Shown here: one piece after another, positions 22,872-34,473 of the stretch
How positions within the stretch are numbered: position 1 is the first letter of the stretch
Layout: each line of letters begins with the position of its first letter
DNA from: Bombyx mori
Taxonomy: Eukaryota > Arthropoda > Insecta > Lepidoptera > Bombycidae
Length of the DNA stretch: 64,000 bases
NCBI RefSeq assembly: GCF_030269925.1
Contig: NC_085131.1
Location: forward strand, 7,735,501-7,799,500
Direction: 5' to 3'
Made by a program: the position numbers and the translations under genes
Notes under the pieces: generated by a model
Told to the model about the DNA's origin: nothing
What the model saw: only the letters and a program-made list of their open reading frames with translations
Database searches by the model: none

Positions 22872-22944
22872 TTCCTTGGCGGGATTCGAACCCGCGACCC
22901 CCGTATGTAGTGACCATGTCACTTACCACTACACCAGACGGCCG
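22872..22944 (-). repeat. tRNA-like SINE promoter (A and B boxes)
   Basis: On the minus strand it has TGGTGTAGTGGTAAGTGAC (A box), a degenerate anticodon region and GCGGGTTCGAATCCCGC (T arm and B box). The outer ends (CGGCCGTC and CAAGGAA) do not pair as an acceptor stem, so this is a SINE head and not a functional tRNA gene. Confidence 0.75.
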
Positions 22945-23817
22945 TTAATTAGTTAAATCACTAAAATTATTGACCGCCACGAAATTATGAAAACGATTAA
23001 TTACGGAATACCAGTTGGGGCTCAAGCTAGTGATGCATTGTGGGCTGTTCTCGGCCCCTAGCGCTGGTAAAACTGCAGTTACCCTCGCTTGTGCGGCGTG
23101 GCTCAACTGTGAATTAATTACATGTTCGCTTTACCGTAATTATGTGCTACAAGCGTTGATACAACTCAATCCGACCCAATTTTTGCATGCCGCGTCGAGC
23201 AAACTGCCATATTACGTAGTGTTGCATAATTATCGAAATTCCGGTCTGTATTTTCGCGGTGCCAGACTCTGAAACTACAAACGATTTGACTAATTAGTTT
23301 AACGAAAGGAAAGTTTTAATTATTAAATAATGTTTTTATTTATTTATTATGTGTGATTTGTAATTTTTTTTTTAAATTATTAAGCCTATGGTATTGCGTG
23401 TGTAGCTTGCAGCACTGATGTAATGTGATACCACGTGAATGTCACTGCTCCTTGAGACATGAGCTTGAATTCCCAATTGTGTAATTCCTCTCCCACCCTT
23501 CATACTAGAAGGCAAGTAGTCGATTTCAGCACATTTGGTATAATACTCAGAGAATACGCGTTGGCAGATCCCTTGATCGCCTTTTACGACAACCTCGCGA
23601 AGAGTTGGGTGGTTTTATTCTAAGCAATTACACAGGGAAAGCTGTTGTTACTGTTATTAGTTACGCACGATATTATTTAACGGGTTGCTATCGCGATTTT
23701 CACATATTTTGATATTTAGATGTTCCAAGCACCAGCAGGTCACGGGTAGAATCGGTCTACCTTCCTTTCAGTCCGTTTTTAGGTGCTACTATTAGAACTC
23801 GATGATTCGTGTTTTTG

Positions 23818-23872
23818 CCTACCTATTCGCCGGTAGCCTAAGAGGCTATACCAGTTACACTCGGAATGATGA
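23818..23872 (-). mobile_element. Jockey-like LINE tail fragment
   Basis: CCTACCTATTCGCCGGTAGC followed by CTAAGAGGCTATACC matches the terminal part of the LINE 3' UTR (compare 61420-61450). 23280-23815 and 23880-24435 show no recognised feature. Confidence 0.55.
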
Positions 23873-24435
23873 TTCGTCTTGATAATTCACGGTATCGACA
23901 GTTTTTCCCAATACTTTAGATTGTATTTATTAGATAACTTGAAGCCATCATCCCTGTTGAAATTTTGAAGTAATTTCAATTACTTCTTTAATTAGTCTTG
24001 GCGTATAAACTGGCGTTCACATATTATTATAGTAGCGTTATTATTTATTTTTATTAAATCCGTCATTATTCTTAAATATTCAAAACCATTATTCACTTGT
24101 GTCTATTGATCAAGATTACGACTGAATTTAGTTTTTATTTTGTAATTGTATAAGAATGTAGTTGTAATACAAAGTTTTACTGTTCTTAGTCATCGTAAGC
24201 TTAGCTTCGATAAATTCAGGACCTAATTTTCATGAAATTTCAAAGTCAGTTAGTACATACTTTAACGAAAGGGTATGGACCAAATTGAACATCCTTGGCT
24301 TTTGGTTAATTTTCTACCAACGTGTTTCTACCTGTATTAAATTTGTAAAATGTAATCCGTATAATACAACTATTGTTATCACTATTTCTTAATTAACTTT
24401 CTCTATAGATTTCGTTATTTTACTTTTTTATTACA

Positions 24436-24585
24436 TCACGAATAATCTGGCGTTAAGTGGTCACTTGAATGTCACCATCCACTTTGAAATATAAGACCAA
24501 GTTTCCACTGTGTGCCACTTGCAGCAATAAGCAGGATGGCGGTGCCTACCTCTGGGCTGACAATACGCTCTACCACCGGTGGGTA
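24436..24585 (-). mobile_element. Old Bm1 SINE fragment
   Basis: Diverged but colinear with Bm1: CTGGCGTTAAGTGGTCACTT, CACTTTGAAATATAAG and GCAGCAATAAGCAGGATGGC. Both ends are lost. Confidence 0.65.
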
Positions 24586-25568
24586 CTAAAGTAATACCAC
24601 TTTTGTAAGATGCATACTGTATACATTGTTCTCAAACACTGTTTGTATTCTCTGTATATACTGTCGCTTTACAACTTAATTCGAGCATAGAAGAAATTTG
24701 TGTCTGTGTGTGTCGTTTTTAAGTCTTAATTAAGAAATAGTAACAAATTATGTGCTAAAATATTAAATTACGCATAAGACCTGAAAGTTAACCGTGAATG
24801 CGACAATTTCTCATTATTTATTGGTTGCAACAACAATAAATCCCTTTACATTATTGGAAAGAACTAATTAATTGAATAAGATGAATTTAAAAAAATATTT
24901 ACATAAAATAGGATTTACTAATGAATACATGTTGAGTCTACATTTATGACTTTCTCATATTATATGATTTTATCATGTTATATTTAATTTTATCATATCA
25001 TCGCTCCTAATATTTGCGAGTTGCAAATCATCTCTTCAGTCACATCTTCAATTTTCAAAATATCGTCAGTGACCAGTAAAATAATAAAGGTTTTAAAAAA
25101 AAAAAACGTATTAAATAACGAAACAGCTATTGAACAAAAACAATCCTAAATTCGTAACGTAAGAATCTGTTTTCAAACGGTCAAACTCGTTTTTTTTAGA
25201 CGTGAGAACCGAATAGCTAGTGATGCGTGTAGCCGGAATCACGAGACACGTGCTCAGTGAATTCCATCCTAAATACATCGTTACCAGTTTCGAAATTCCG
25301 CTGGAAAACAATTTTAGTCTAACTATTAATCAGGCACAAACGGTTGGACGCTAGTGGCGCTCAGGTGACACCTGAAAAATGTCTCGGCTGCTGGAGAGGT
25401 CAGACCACTTTGTAACACGTCGCCTGATTTACGTAACATTGCTACACTGTTTAAGGCTAAAATTTGGATGGGAAATGGAAACTTCAAATCTAATATTTAG
25501 TGACTTGTGTTCAGCCGTAATTTAATATATTTTTTTTATGTGAAATTTCTATTGCCGCACGTAAAACC

Positions 25569-25654
25569 GATTGCTAGCGTGGCGATGTATCGTGCGCTAT
25601 ATGATAGTATGTAGTGTGTATGGTGTGGCGACGCGTCGCCATGCGCTAGCGACT
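25569..25654. repeat. Palindromic segment centred on GGCGACGCGTCGCC
   Basis: A perfect 14-bp palindrome (25627-25640) lies next to an imperfect inverted repeat (TTGCTAGCGTGGCGATG against CATGCGCTAGCGAC), giving potential for a hairpin. No transposon family was recognised. Confidence 0.45.
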
Positions 25655-25887
25655 GTTTCTTAATATCAATATTTCATTTTTCATTATGCCACACGAATTG
25701 TCTGTCGTGAACTATCTTTCTATGCATCTATACAAAACCTCACTCACCTATACAAGGTAAATATCTATGTTTCACATCTGCCGGCCTCGGTGAGAGGTCA
25801 TTTTTTCTTCTTTGTAATTGTGAAAATGCCTACCCCGTATTGAGTGGTGTGGTCCACAGATATATTAACCGTGATAGGACGCTACTG

Positions 25888-26412
25888 CCCATCTTGAGAC
25901 GGTGATCCTCGTCGATCTCGTCAATTACGACGAAGAGTTCGATGAGCGAAGTAACTCATAGACGCAGTCCACGAGTTTCTCGCAGGATTTTCTGTGATTC
26001 GCGATTGCGGTCCGATGGTAGATTCTGCGAAGCACTGCTGTTAGGGTTTTAATTCTTTTAAATTTTGTATTGCTTAGATGGGTGGACGAGCTCACAGCCC
26101 ACCTGGTGTTAAGTGGTTACTGGAGCTCATAGACACCTACGACGTAAATGCATCACCCACCTTGAGATATCAGTTCTAGGTCTCAGTATAGTTACAACGG
26201 CTGCCCCGCCCTTCAAACCGAAACGCATTACTGCTTCACGGCAGATATAGACAGAGTGGTGGTACATACCCACGCGAACTCACAAGAGGTCCTATCTCCA
26301 GTAAATTCAACTGTTTGCAAATTCTCTCAGGTTCAGCCCGTGAGTTCACCTACCCGTCCGGATGTAGCTGGAATAGCCTCTTAGGCTACCAGCGAATAGG
26401 AAGGGGGGGGGG
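25888..26412 (+). mobile_element. Jockey-like LINE 3' end interrupted by Bm1
   Basis: The left part (arginine-rich coding end, then a decayed CCCACTGAGTTTCTCGCCGG) and the right part (CCCGTGAGTTCACCTACCCG ... GAATAGCCTCTTAGGCTACC) belong to one 3' UTR. They are split by the Bm1 at 26060-26303. The tail is followed by a run of 13 G at 26403-26415. Confidence 0.75.
26060..26303 (-). mobile_element. Bm1 SINE nested in LINE 3' UTR
   Basis: It has the reverse-orientation Bm1 body from ATTGCTTAGATGGGTGGACG to CAAGAGGTCCTATCTCCAGT, close to consensus. It interrupts the LINE fragment on both sides. Confidence 0.92.
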
Positions 26413-26485
26413 GGGAAAGAGACGGTGAAGTGAAACCCTGTTTTTGTTCTTATTGTTGTGATTGTTGAAAGTAAAGCATGAAAGA

Positions 26486-26820
26486 GGGGTGCATGCGGCA
26501 GAGATGCAAATGTTGAGATGGATGTGTGGAGTGACAAGAATGAGTATATTAGAGGAAGTGTGAAAGTAGCACCGGTAATTAACAAATTAAAGAGTGGTGT
26601 AGACATGAAATGCATAGAGAGAAGATGAATGTAATTCGGAGATGAATGGAAATTGTAGTGCAAGGTAGAGGGGGAAGAGGTCGGCCGAAGAAGACATGGA
26701 CGATATGAGAGAGAGAGAGGAGTTAGTGTTGACCTGACGGCTGATAGAAGACAATGTAAGAGAAAAATTTGCTATACCGACCCCACCTAGGTAAGGTGAA
26801 TCAAAAGAAGAAGTTGTAAC
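26486..26820 (+). pseudogene. RTE/BovB-like LINE C-terminal relic
   Basis: Translated in pieces it gives MLRWMCGVTRMSILEE, KVAPVINKL, KCIERR and a decayed GRPKKTW block, then DLTADRRQCKRKICYTDPT. This follows the order of the RTE-type RT C terminus (MLRWMCGVTR..R..Y.RGS.KVAPV..K ... GRPKKTW ... DR..WK....ADP). Several stops and indels show it is old. It is a different subfamily from the relic at 10287-10510. Confidence 0.65.
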
Positions 26821-27885
26821 AGGTGTCCCTTCCTTCTAACTAAGCAAGATTTCTCGTGACAAATAAGCAGGACGCAGAATCTACCTGTGTAGGTTCCATA
26901 CAATTTAAGGTTTTATTTTTTGATACTATGCTCTTTTTACATCGTGGAAATTGTTTTAGCTTGTTAGTTAAGTATTCAACGGTTGCGTGTCTACAAGCTT
27001 TGTACCCTATATTTTAGAGTTGGTGTAATTTATGTATTGTAATAACTATTTTTTTAATCCCGTCTACATGGGACTTTATGTTTATTAATATTACCAGTAT
27101 TAAGCTTACTCTAATATATTCTATTTTATTGCATTTTAATAACGGACATAATTACAAAAGATATCTATGTCGATCACGGAGAGCAGCATTGTCAGGACAC
27201 ACCTCGGTCATCAGATACTGTTGAAGTCTCTTTGCTAACTCTACTTCAAAAGGTATTTGTCGTAGCACCCAGGAAACATCTTGGACCTTTTTTGATGTTT
27301 GGTTTTGACAGTGCAAAACATGATCGAAAGATCTACCTGAAGAAATTCAGATTTAATCTAGAAATAGTCACACCACATTCATAAACAAAAAAACACATTG
27401 CTTATGATCAGATTTTTAACTAGTCTCAATTATGAAATCGATATTTTCAACGGTCAAAGAAAATATTTAAATGAAGTAAATAATGTAATCAAAGATAGTT
27501 GAAAACATAATTCGAACGCCTAGATTAATATCCCAGTTGCAAAAATCTAGTTGTAATATTTAACGGTACTTACGGAATAATGTTTTGGCAATACGTGGTG
27601 TGTTCCACGAAACCATTAAGTTAAACAATAGTATTTAAATATTGAATCGTTCGTATTATTTTGTGAATAACAAATGTATTCAGCACAACAGATAAAACAA
27701 GGCAGGCTTAATTAAATTTTAAATTCCGTACAAATCGCGTGATGAATTGGAGCAATATTTATTTATTAAATTTAATGTATAATTTGGGCAAAATGGAAAT
27801 CGAGGTGTTCTATTTCACTCCAGTATTGGTGACGTAATGTATTGTGTGTAGTATTGTTTTTAATATAAGTTAAACACTTTTTTTT
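26821..27885. other. No recognisable feature
   Basis: AT-rich sequence without repeat similarity to the rest of the window and without a supportable coding frame. Confidence 0.45.
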
Positions 27886-27887
27886 TC

Positions 27888-28130
27888 AGGCCGGGGGCCG
27901 AACCTCCTACGAGGTCCCCGCGCCTAGGGGACGTGCGAGGTATGTGGGACTTGACGATCTGCAAGGTGTTGGGAGCAGACCACGGGCCCAAGGAGTTTTA
28001 GAGCCCTACCGCACTAAACGACTCCCCTGAACTCTTATACCCGACGTCCGAACTCTGTCCGGGGTTAGAACCCTGTCAGAGTAGGGGGTTCCCGCGGTGA
28101 ACACTACAACCAGACACGCGGCGCCACCAA
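27888..28130 (+). repeat. GC-rich dispersed repeat, copy 1
   Basis: GGGGGCCGAACCTCCTACGA, GGTATGTGGGAC and CACGGGCCCAA are shared with 51830-52010 in the same orientation. It is likely part of a non-LTR element (GC-rich, no intact ORF). The poly(T)-CAG just upstream resembles a splice acceptor but belongs to repetitive sequence. Confidence 0.65.
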
Positions 28131-28966
28131 TACCTACAAGTTTCACATTCACTACATAGCTTCCCAGTGAAAATTTAGAGAAATAGTAATAATTTTTACC
28201 GAGCGAGTTGTAACAAGCTTAATCCTTTTTCTGTGTCAAAGGGGCATATTAGTATATACTGCGTAGGTACCATTAATCTGATCATTGTTACCACGGGTTT
28301 CGATTTGAAGATAAGGAGAGCAAAACTAGGACTTCACTATATTTCAAAAGGCGTTGACATTGTTTTGTTGATTCTGTAAATACTACGAGTATATCAGGTT
28401 GAACAAGAGCTCTGCCCATCGAGATAAACAAAAATAGACGCATATAGCCTTTTGTTTTGTTCTTTGTTCATTTAACATGTCACAAACGCAAAATATCCAA
28501 GTTAAATACCATTCCAGGAAATTCGAAAACTGTTTGAGTTCACCTGAAAGTATTATTAATTAGTCTGACATCACGTCATTGTAAAGGACAAACGTTTCAA
28601 TTTCATTTTAGTATTAATCCTATAGAATAATCTCCCATTAAAGAATCATGGGTTCCATTTTGAATGTTAGGATAGCAGCCGCTGTAGTTGAGATGTCGAC
28701 TTTCACAATACAGTAACACGTGCCTAATGAGCTACTATGAAATGGAATCCTCAGAAATTATAAATTCACTTATCTTAGGATGGACAACTGTTTGACATTA
28801 GAATGGTATGTTTGTCGGTTCGTCGAATTATAGATCTCGTCATCGCCATCGTAGTATCTAGTTTATCAGGTGTTTTGGGCGTGGCTCGGATAATTTCAAG
28901 AAAGTTCCCAAGAAATAGTCTATTACCTGAAATAGCTTACTTTAGTGGTGACGGAACGTTGAAAAT
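28131..28966. other. No recognisable feature
   Basis: No repeat family or supported coding frame was seen. Confidence 0.45.
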
Positions 28967-29205
28967 ACTGGTGGTAGGACCTCTTGTGAGTCCACACAGG
29001 TAGGTACCACCATCACGCCTATTTCTGCCATGAAGAATAATGCGTTTCGGTTTGAAGGGTGGGGCGGCCGTTGTAACCATACTGAGACCTTAGAACTTAT
29101 CTCAAGGTGGGTGCGGCATTTCCGTTGTAGATGTGTATGGGCTCCAGTAAGCACTTATCACCAGGCGGACTGTGAGCTAGTCCACACATCTAAGCAATAA
29201 AAAAA
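28967..29205 (+). mobile_element. Bm1 SINE, 5'-truncated
   Basis: It runs from TACTGGTGGTAGGACCTCTT to AAGCAATAAAAAA, with small deletions in the core. 29206-29990 is otherwise featureless AT-rich sequence. Confidence 0.92.
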
Positions 29206-29999
29206 GACCGTCAAGTAACATATCCCGCGTACCCCCTAGATGCGGACATCTCGTAGAAGGTTTGGCCCCTTGCCCGAAAAAAAGGTTGCGGTACACTATC
29301 TTTCTAACGGTATTTTGTTAACAAACGTTGGCATAAACAAATTCACATTTATAATAATAGAATAGACTTACTGTAATAATAAAAAAATGTACAAAATTTA
29401 TAATAACTAAGAAGATATTTCTATAATATCCCGCTAACAAAAACATAGAATGTAGAGGTATATTTTTTCACTAAAAAAATTTAGACCAACACAATATTCC
29501 AAGAAAAAACGCATAAAGCTTAATTTAAGTATAACAATATTTATGTGAAAGTTATTATTAGGTAGTCATTATGTTCTCCTGGGAAAAGCTGGCAATCCGG
29601 GTATCTCATTAACGTTGCCAGAATTAGCTTCGGTTAATTCACAATTTGTTTGCAAGCTGTTTTCCGTTGAAACTGTTATTAATAAACTGAATATTTATTG
29701 ATTAAACATTTGTGTGGGTATCAAAATTCGAATTTTGCATAAACAAATATAATATAAAAATATAAAAATAATAAATAAAAGAAATGTCAAATAGTGACAA
29801 GTAAGAAATGATTTTGGAATATACTAATTTCTCCACCGAAAGAAAAGTTATACTCAATTTAATTATCAAGACAATTAAGGCAGACTTGACTATCAAAATT
29901 CACTTCTTCGCTTTCTTGAGGTAATATTAGGTGATGAGGAAATCTTAGAGTCTTGGGTTATCGTAGATGTTTCGCTTCGGATAGATTCTCTTTTTAATA

Positions 30000-30560
30000 T
30001 TTTTTTAGGAAGGAATGTTTATTGATCTGGTGGCTTTTCCAACTCCAGGGAACTGATGTATGGATTAGGTTGCACGTCGAACTCTTCGGCGAGTTCGACG
30101 AGCACGGTTATAAGGGTTCTTAAGCTTGTTTCTAGTGCAAGAGCTGCAGACGTCTAATAATATAGTTAGTGGATTAAATGGATTCGTAAGGATGTGTCTA
30201 GAGCGTCGACGGTGAATGGACGGGTGCCAATTGGTAATCGGATGGTGTCTAGGTTGGCTCGGGACGTGGGATCAACCGTCACACTCACGTATGGGTCGTA
30301 TGCGAGTTTTCTCATGTCACCCTTTTGTGAAGGAATATTTTACTTCGCTAACAAATCATGGGATAAACGCTGACGAGGAAAATACAGAAAAGCGCGAGGT
30401 CGCGAACAGACTTTATCTATGGGGGGAATGTCATGGATGCATCCAGGACGATTCCCAGATATTTCATTTCTTTGGCCCAAAGTTTAAGTTGACCGAAGAG
30501 GGTGATCGGGGGTAAGATTGCGACGTCTAATGTGGGATGAGATTCGAACCGAAGACGACC
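30000..30560 (-). pseudogene. Jockey-like LINE relic with frameshifts
   Basis: The minus strand encodes WAKEMKYLGIVLDASMTFPP, a stop, then IKSVRD. This is the same block as the RT at 18217-18837, followed by an eroded coding region and a remnant of the basic tail near 30090. The 3' end has a run of A (minus strand) near 30000-30006. The open frames on the opposite strand are not genes. Confidence 0.65.
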
Positions 30561-30929
30561 TCCCGAAGTTGTTGGTCGAAGGGCTGATTTCTATTCGGAC
30601 ATTTAAGCCTCTTCTTTCTCCATTTAGAGGTAAATTTACAACTCAATCAGAGATAGTAATAACATCTAAAATTGCTTTTACTATGAACTTCTTTCTCAGT
30701 GCTAAAATTTTTCGTAAAGAAAAATCGAAATTCAAATAGGATTTACGGGGTAGTTAAATTTTTAATGGCCGAACATTTAATTCAAATATGGCTGACGTCT
30801 GAAATATTTTATGAGTTTTAAAATTATTATCAAAAAGTGAATTCGCTGCGAGATTGTAGATAACCGAAGTTCGCTATTATAATTTAACTGCCCTATTTAT
30901 TGCACATATTAAACATCCTGACTGAGCCT

Positions 30930-30995
30930 TTGCTCGCCCACCGGTCCTGGTGAAACTGGAAAGGCATCCGGGCTACTAGTGATTCTTCCATCATA
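30930..30995 (+). mobile_element. LINE 3' UTR fragment, second type
   Basis: TGCTCGCCCACCGGTCCTGG followed by TGAAACTGGAAAGGC matches the inverted fragment at 46344-46420. It ends near an A run. Confidence 0.5.
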
Positions 30996-31532
30996 AAAAA
31001 AAAAACAAATTAAACATTTAGCAGTGTGCTTAGTTGTGTTCCAATATAACATCTCATAACATATTTTAACATAACATTATACCACGGTCCTATAGCTGAA
31101 GCATTCTTCTAGACAATTGCTAGGTGGCCAAGTTCAATTGAAATACTCGCGTCCTTACAGTTTTCGTTATCATCGTCTGTGATGAAGTTCGGAAATAAAA
31201 TGACAATAAAAAAAAACATAAAAGTATTAAACATTTAATCATAAAATTAGTTTAGAATATGTTTACGATTCACGAAGACCGAAGAAAATGCTTTGTTATT
31301 TATGTACATCAGTAATTAGCTATTACTTACTAATGGAGGTATAAACACTTGGGACAATCATTTTAAGTACACTGGAATTTTAAATGTGCCCAAGATTTAT
31401 GTCGATCGGAAAACGCATTATGGCATATTTATTAGAAAATGGTTGATAGCATTTTTTAATAGCATCTAAATCTTAGCAACATTAAGTTTGCTTGCCAAAG
31501 ACATACAATATTATGCCGTTGTTCAATTTGCG

Positions 31533-31977
31533 TTTTTTTATTGCTTAGTTGGGTGGACGAGCTCAGAGCCCACCTGGTGTTAAGTGGTTACTGGAGTCCA
31601 TAGACATCTACGAGGTAAAAGCGCCACCCACCTTGGGATATAAGTTCTAAAGTTGGTATAGTTACAAGGGCTGCCCCAGCCTTCAAACTGAAACACATTA
31701 CTGCTTCACGGCAGAAATAGGCGGGGTGGTGGTACTTATCCGTGCGGACTCGTAAGAGGTCCTACCACCAATAATTACGCAAATTATAATTTTGCGGGTT
31801 TGATTTTTATTACACGATGTTATCCCTTCACCGTGGAAGTCAATCGTGAACAATTGTGAAGTACGTATTTCATTAGAAAAATTGGTACCCGCCTGCGGGA
31901 TTAGAACACCGGTGCATCGCTAGATATGATGCACCAGACGTCTTATCCTTTAAGTCACGACGACTTCAAAACTTTGT
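31533..31977 (-). mobile_element. Full-length Bm1 SINE with tRNA-like head
   Basis: The complete order is visible on the minus strand: GAAGTCGTCGTGACTTAAAG (A-box region), GGTGTTCTAATCCCGC (B box, slightly mutated), TTTCTAATGAAATACGTACT, body, and AAGCAATAAAAAAA. A short palindromic insertion is seen in the head (GATGCACCAG / CTAGATATGATGCACC). Confidence 0.93.
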
Positions 31978-32245
31978 TAGTAGTTGCCTTAATAGCTTGC
32001 TGCTGTCTTCAATAATAGCGTGAATGTCCAGTTCAGTCCAGAATTACAAATAGTGATTTTACAATCCCCAAACACGAAGGACCGAGGCACAAAAACTTCA
32101 ACAATACGGGCTCTGTTTACATAAGTAATGATCGGACATTCACGACGGACCCTACTAATTAATTTTTAGTTCACATTGTTCTTGGAATCATATTTTATTT
32201 GAAAAGATGCACCGGACTTCTTATCCTTTAGGCCACTACAACTTT
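31971..32245. repeat. ~250-bp unit joined to Bm1, copy 2, bounded by second Bm1 head
   Basis: It is very similar to 20601-20853 throughout (CTGTCTTCAATAATAGCG, GATTTTACAATCC-CAAACACGAAGGA, AACAATACGGGCTCTGTTTA). It ends in ATGCACCGGACTTCTTATCC and TTTAGGCCACTACAACTT (32207-32243), which is a second, partial Bm1 head in the same orientation. The unit is therefore sandwiched between two Bm1 5' ends. Confidence 0.75.
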
Positions 32246-32597
32246 AATAAAAATATAAGAAGTCTACAAAGCCATATTTTTAGGGAATAACCTAAAATAT
32301 TTTTTAAAACTGCTACGCAGATAACAAAGGAGCTGGATCCGGAGTCAGTGAAGCGTATGAGCGTAAAAATCATCATATCCACAGATCAGTTCCAAAGAGT
32401 AGTAAGTCTGAAATTCAGTGAAGCTATAATAATGGTTGTTACATTGCTAAGTTTTTTTTATTGTCTATTTAGCTATACGAGTATACAATTCACCTGAAAT
32501 TAAGTATTGGTCCACGTTCATAGACATGAGCAATGATAGAGGCATAGCCGAGAAAAAGCAAGTTACAAGCCACATAATGATTCCGATTAAATTATAG

Positions 32598-32710
32598 TTT
32601 TTTTTTTGTTATTGCTTAGATGGTTGGACGAGCTCACAGCCCACCTGGTGTTAAGTGGTTACTGGAGTCCATAGACATCTACAACGTAAATGCGCCACCC
32701 ATCTTGAAAT
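32598..32710 (-). mobile_element. Bm1 SINE tail fragment
   Basis: Only the last ~100 bp of Bm1 are present, from the poly(T) end to GCGCCACCCATCTTGAAATA. Confidence 0.88.
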
Positions 32711-32978
32711 ACATAAGATAATAGATATTAATAATAGTTATTAAAAATACGTTGTAACGTTGTAAAATGTGTTATTTAATAGATTTTTTTTAACAAAATT
32801 ATATTAGTTTCTTAACCTGTATATTGTTTTCTCTGTAACGGAATGTTTGAACGCTATTCTCACCAACTTCAAAATATTCGAATAATTTGAAAATTTACAT
32901 ACGTATCAAGCACTAATGACTATACGATAATTCTAATCCTAATGATGATGATCATTAAAAAAAATGATTTTCTTTTGT

Positions 32979-33312
32979 TTTTGGAACGAAGTTTCTTATG
33001 GGACGATACGCTAACCGGGAAAAAGCGTCTGTAACGTAAGATTTTTATTAGTAATGCACACAGTGTACGACTTCACTTTGTAATAACGTACAAAAAATAA
33101 CTATTTTTTTATCATTCATTGACCACGATCTCAGAGCGTTCGTTCGCGCAATACACTAACTCTTATGCAAACACGTTCGCACGTTACCGAATGACCGTGG
33201 GTTGTTGCAAAACCTCCAGATTTATTTTCTTTATACCTCGAATAGAACTTAAAATTAACATTTTTATAATAAGGAACTTCGTTCCTATCCGGTGTCCCAC
33301 GACACCACACAT
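32979..33312 (+). repeat. Dispersed ~335-bp repeat with GGAACGAAGTTCC at both ends, copy 1
   Basis: It begins TTGGAACGAAGTTTCTTATG-GGACGAT and ends AAGGAACTTCGTTCCTATCC-GGTGTCCCACGACACCACAC. An inverted second copy lies at 43193-43565. Both ends hold the short palindrome GGAAC-GAA-GTTCC. There is no intact ORF. It is probably a non-autonomous DNA element of undetermined family. Confidence 0.65.
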
Positions 33313-33375
33313 CTTTTTTTTTTGTTCTGCTTGATATTCAATGATGTTTCAAATGTTAATCGAATTTTACTTTTA

Positions 33376-33582
33376 TTATTGTATACTCTTTGGAACGAAT
33401 TTAACGTAACACTCAAAGTGTAGTCCCCAGTTATTTACTTCCTCCCAAACGCGTTCACCGCATGTTTGACGCGCCGGCATCCAGGCAGCTCCACGGTTCA
33501 TTTCGCCATAATTAGCCATTCGCAAATCGACGCTGACCGAATCCGCAAAATTATACACAGCGTAAGTCGAGGGTCGGTTCAT
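33376..33582 (-). other. Unidentified 68-codon ORF
   Basis: An ATG-to-stop frame (MNRPSTYAVYNFADSVSVDL ... ARQTCGERVWEEVNNWGLHF) has balanced composition and normal-looking amino-acid content. It lies next to the 32979-33312 repeat. I recognise no family. It could be a transposon-derived remnant, an exon fragment or chance. Confidence 0.2.
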
Positions 33583-33811
33583 TATATATTATCCTTTATA
33601 GCTATAAAAATAGATTGGTTTGTGCTTTAATATGTTAGTGTTCGAATTAATCTTGTGACTTTGGACGCGGGTATTTTCACAAAAATGATTCAGTTAATTT
33701 ATCGATCGCGTCGTTCGCTTAGTGGTTTTGACGTTCGCTACTGTACCACGTGGTGCGGATTCGGTTCCCGTTTGAAGTCAATATATTCCTCGAATTTAGT
33801 GTTCGGGGTAC

Positions 33812-34052
33812 CGATGGTAGGACCTCTTGTGAGTCCGCACGGGTAGGTACCACCACTCTGCCTATTTCTGCCGTGAAGCAGTAATGCGTTTCGGTTTGAA
33901 GGGTGGGGCAGCCGTTGTAACTGTACTGAGACCTTAGAACTTATATCTCAAGGTGGGTGGCGCATTTACGTTGTAGATGACTATGGGCTCCGGTAACCAC
34001 TTAACACCAGGTGGGCTGTGAGCTCGTCTACCCATCTAAGCAATAAAAAAAA
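33812..34052 (+). mobile_element. Bm1 SINE, 5'-truncated
   Basis: It runs from CGATGGTAGGACCTCTTGTG to AAGCAATAAAAAAAA and is close to consensus. Confidence 0.93.
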
Positions 34053-34473
34053 GTGCGTACAGTAACGAGTAGTTGATTTGTGTTTTTCATAACCGATTAT
34101 CATCTATAGCAGAGGACAAATCAATGAATGTTAAAAGTTTGGCGTTGTCTACAATTGTGTTTAACAGTACCTTTATTATGTGCACTCGTGAAGCAGCTGC
34201 CCTAGAGCTCTTCGCCATCTTCAATTTAAACAGTAAGGGTAGTTTTAATTATGTTTGTACCTGTATTCGTGAGCAATGAAAATCGTTTTGTTTTGAACTT
34301 TGGAGTTTGTCCTGCTTCGAAGACCCTAAAATAATAAATAATAATCAAAATTCATACAATTTTTAGCAAAATCATTTAAGCCTTTCAGCTTGTTCTGACA
34401 AATACACCTACAAAAGAACTATATAATCGGCCTAAGAAAAAGTTGTTTTGGTATTTTCTATTCAATTTCCAAC

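Larger units (their letters stand above)
21366..22944 (-). mobile_element. tRNA-headed SINE split by a mariner
   Basis: Read on the minus strand, the tRNA-like head (22944-22872) continues as GGAAAGATATTTGTATGATA ... GGGTTATGGATGTATATTAA to the TA at 22807. It resumes beyond the mariner at 21506 as GTTATATGTGTATAATAAAA ... TTTCCGTTATCTGGTACCTG ... GGGACCAGTTAACATGGCCT, and ends in ATTTATTTATTTC. The exact 3' end is uncertain. The family is distinct from Bm1; I recognise it as a type dispersed in Lepidoptera but do not name it. Confidence 0.7.

Noticed and set aside
22872..22944. Possible functional tRNA gene on the minus strand
   Set aside because: The T arm and A box look right, but the acceptor ends do not pair and the sequence continues into a SINE body.
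23015..23272. 85-codon frame with SAPSAGKT resembling a Walker A motif
   Set aside because: The first Gly of GxxxxGK[ST] is missing, there is no Walker B, and the rest has no NTPase pattern; a chance frame is more likely.
25340..25370. Second CTCF-like site (CGCTAGTGGCGCTC)
   Set aside because: Spacing between AG and GGC is one base short of the consensus.
27875..27890. Poly(T)-CAG splice acceptor before a GC-rich exon
   Set aside because: The GC-rich block recurs at 51830-52030, has stops and looks like transposon sequence, not an exon.
30216..30739. 99- and 73-codon plus-strand frames
   Set aside because: The first, and the start of the second, are antisense to a decayed LINE RT on the minus strand (WAKEMKYLGIVLDASMTF); neither frame shows a motif of its own.
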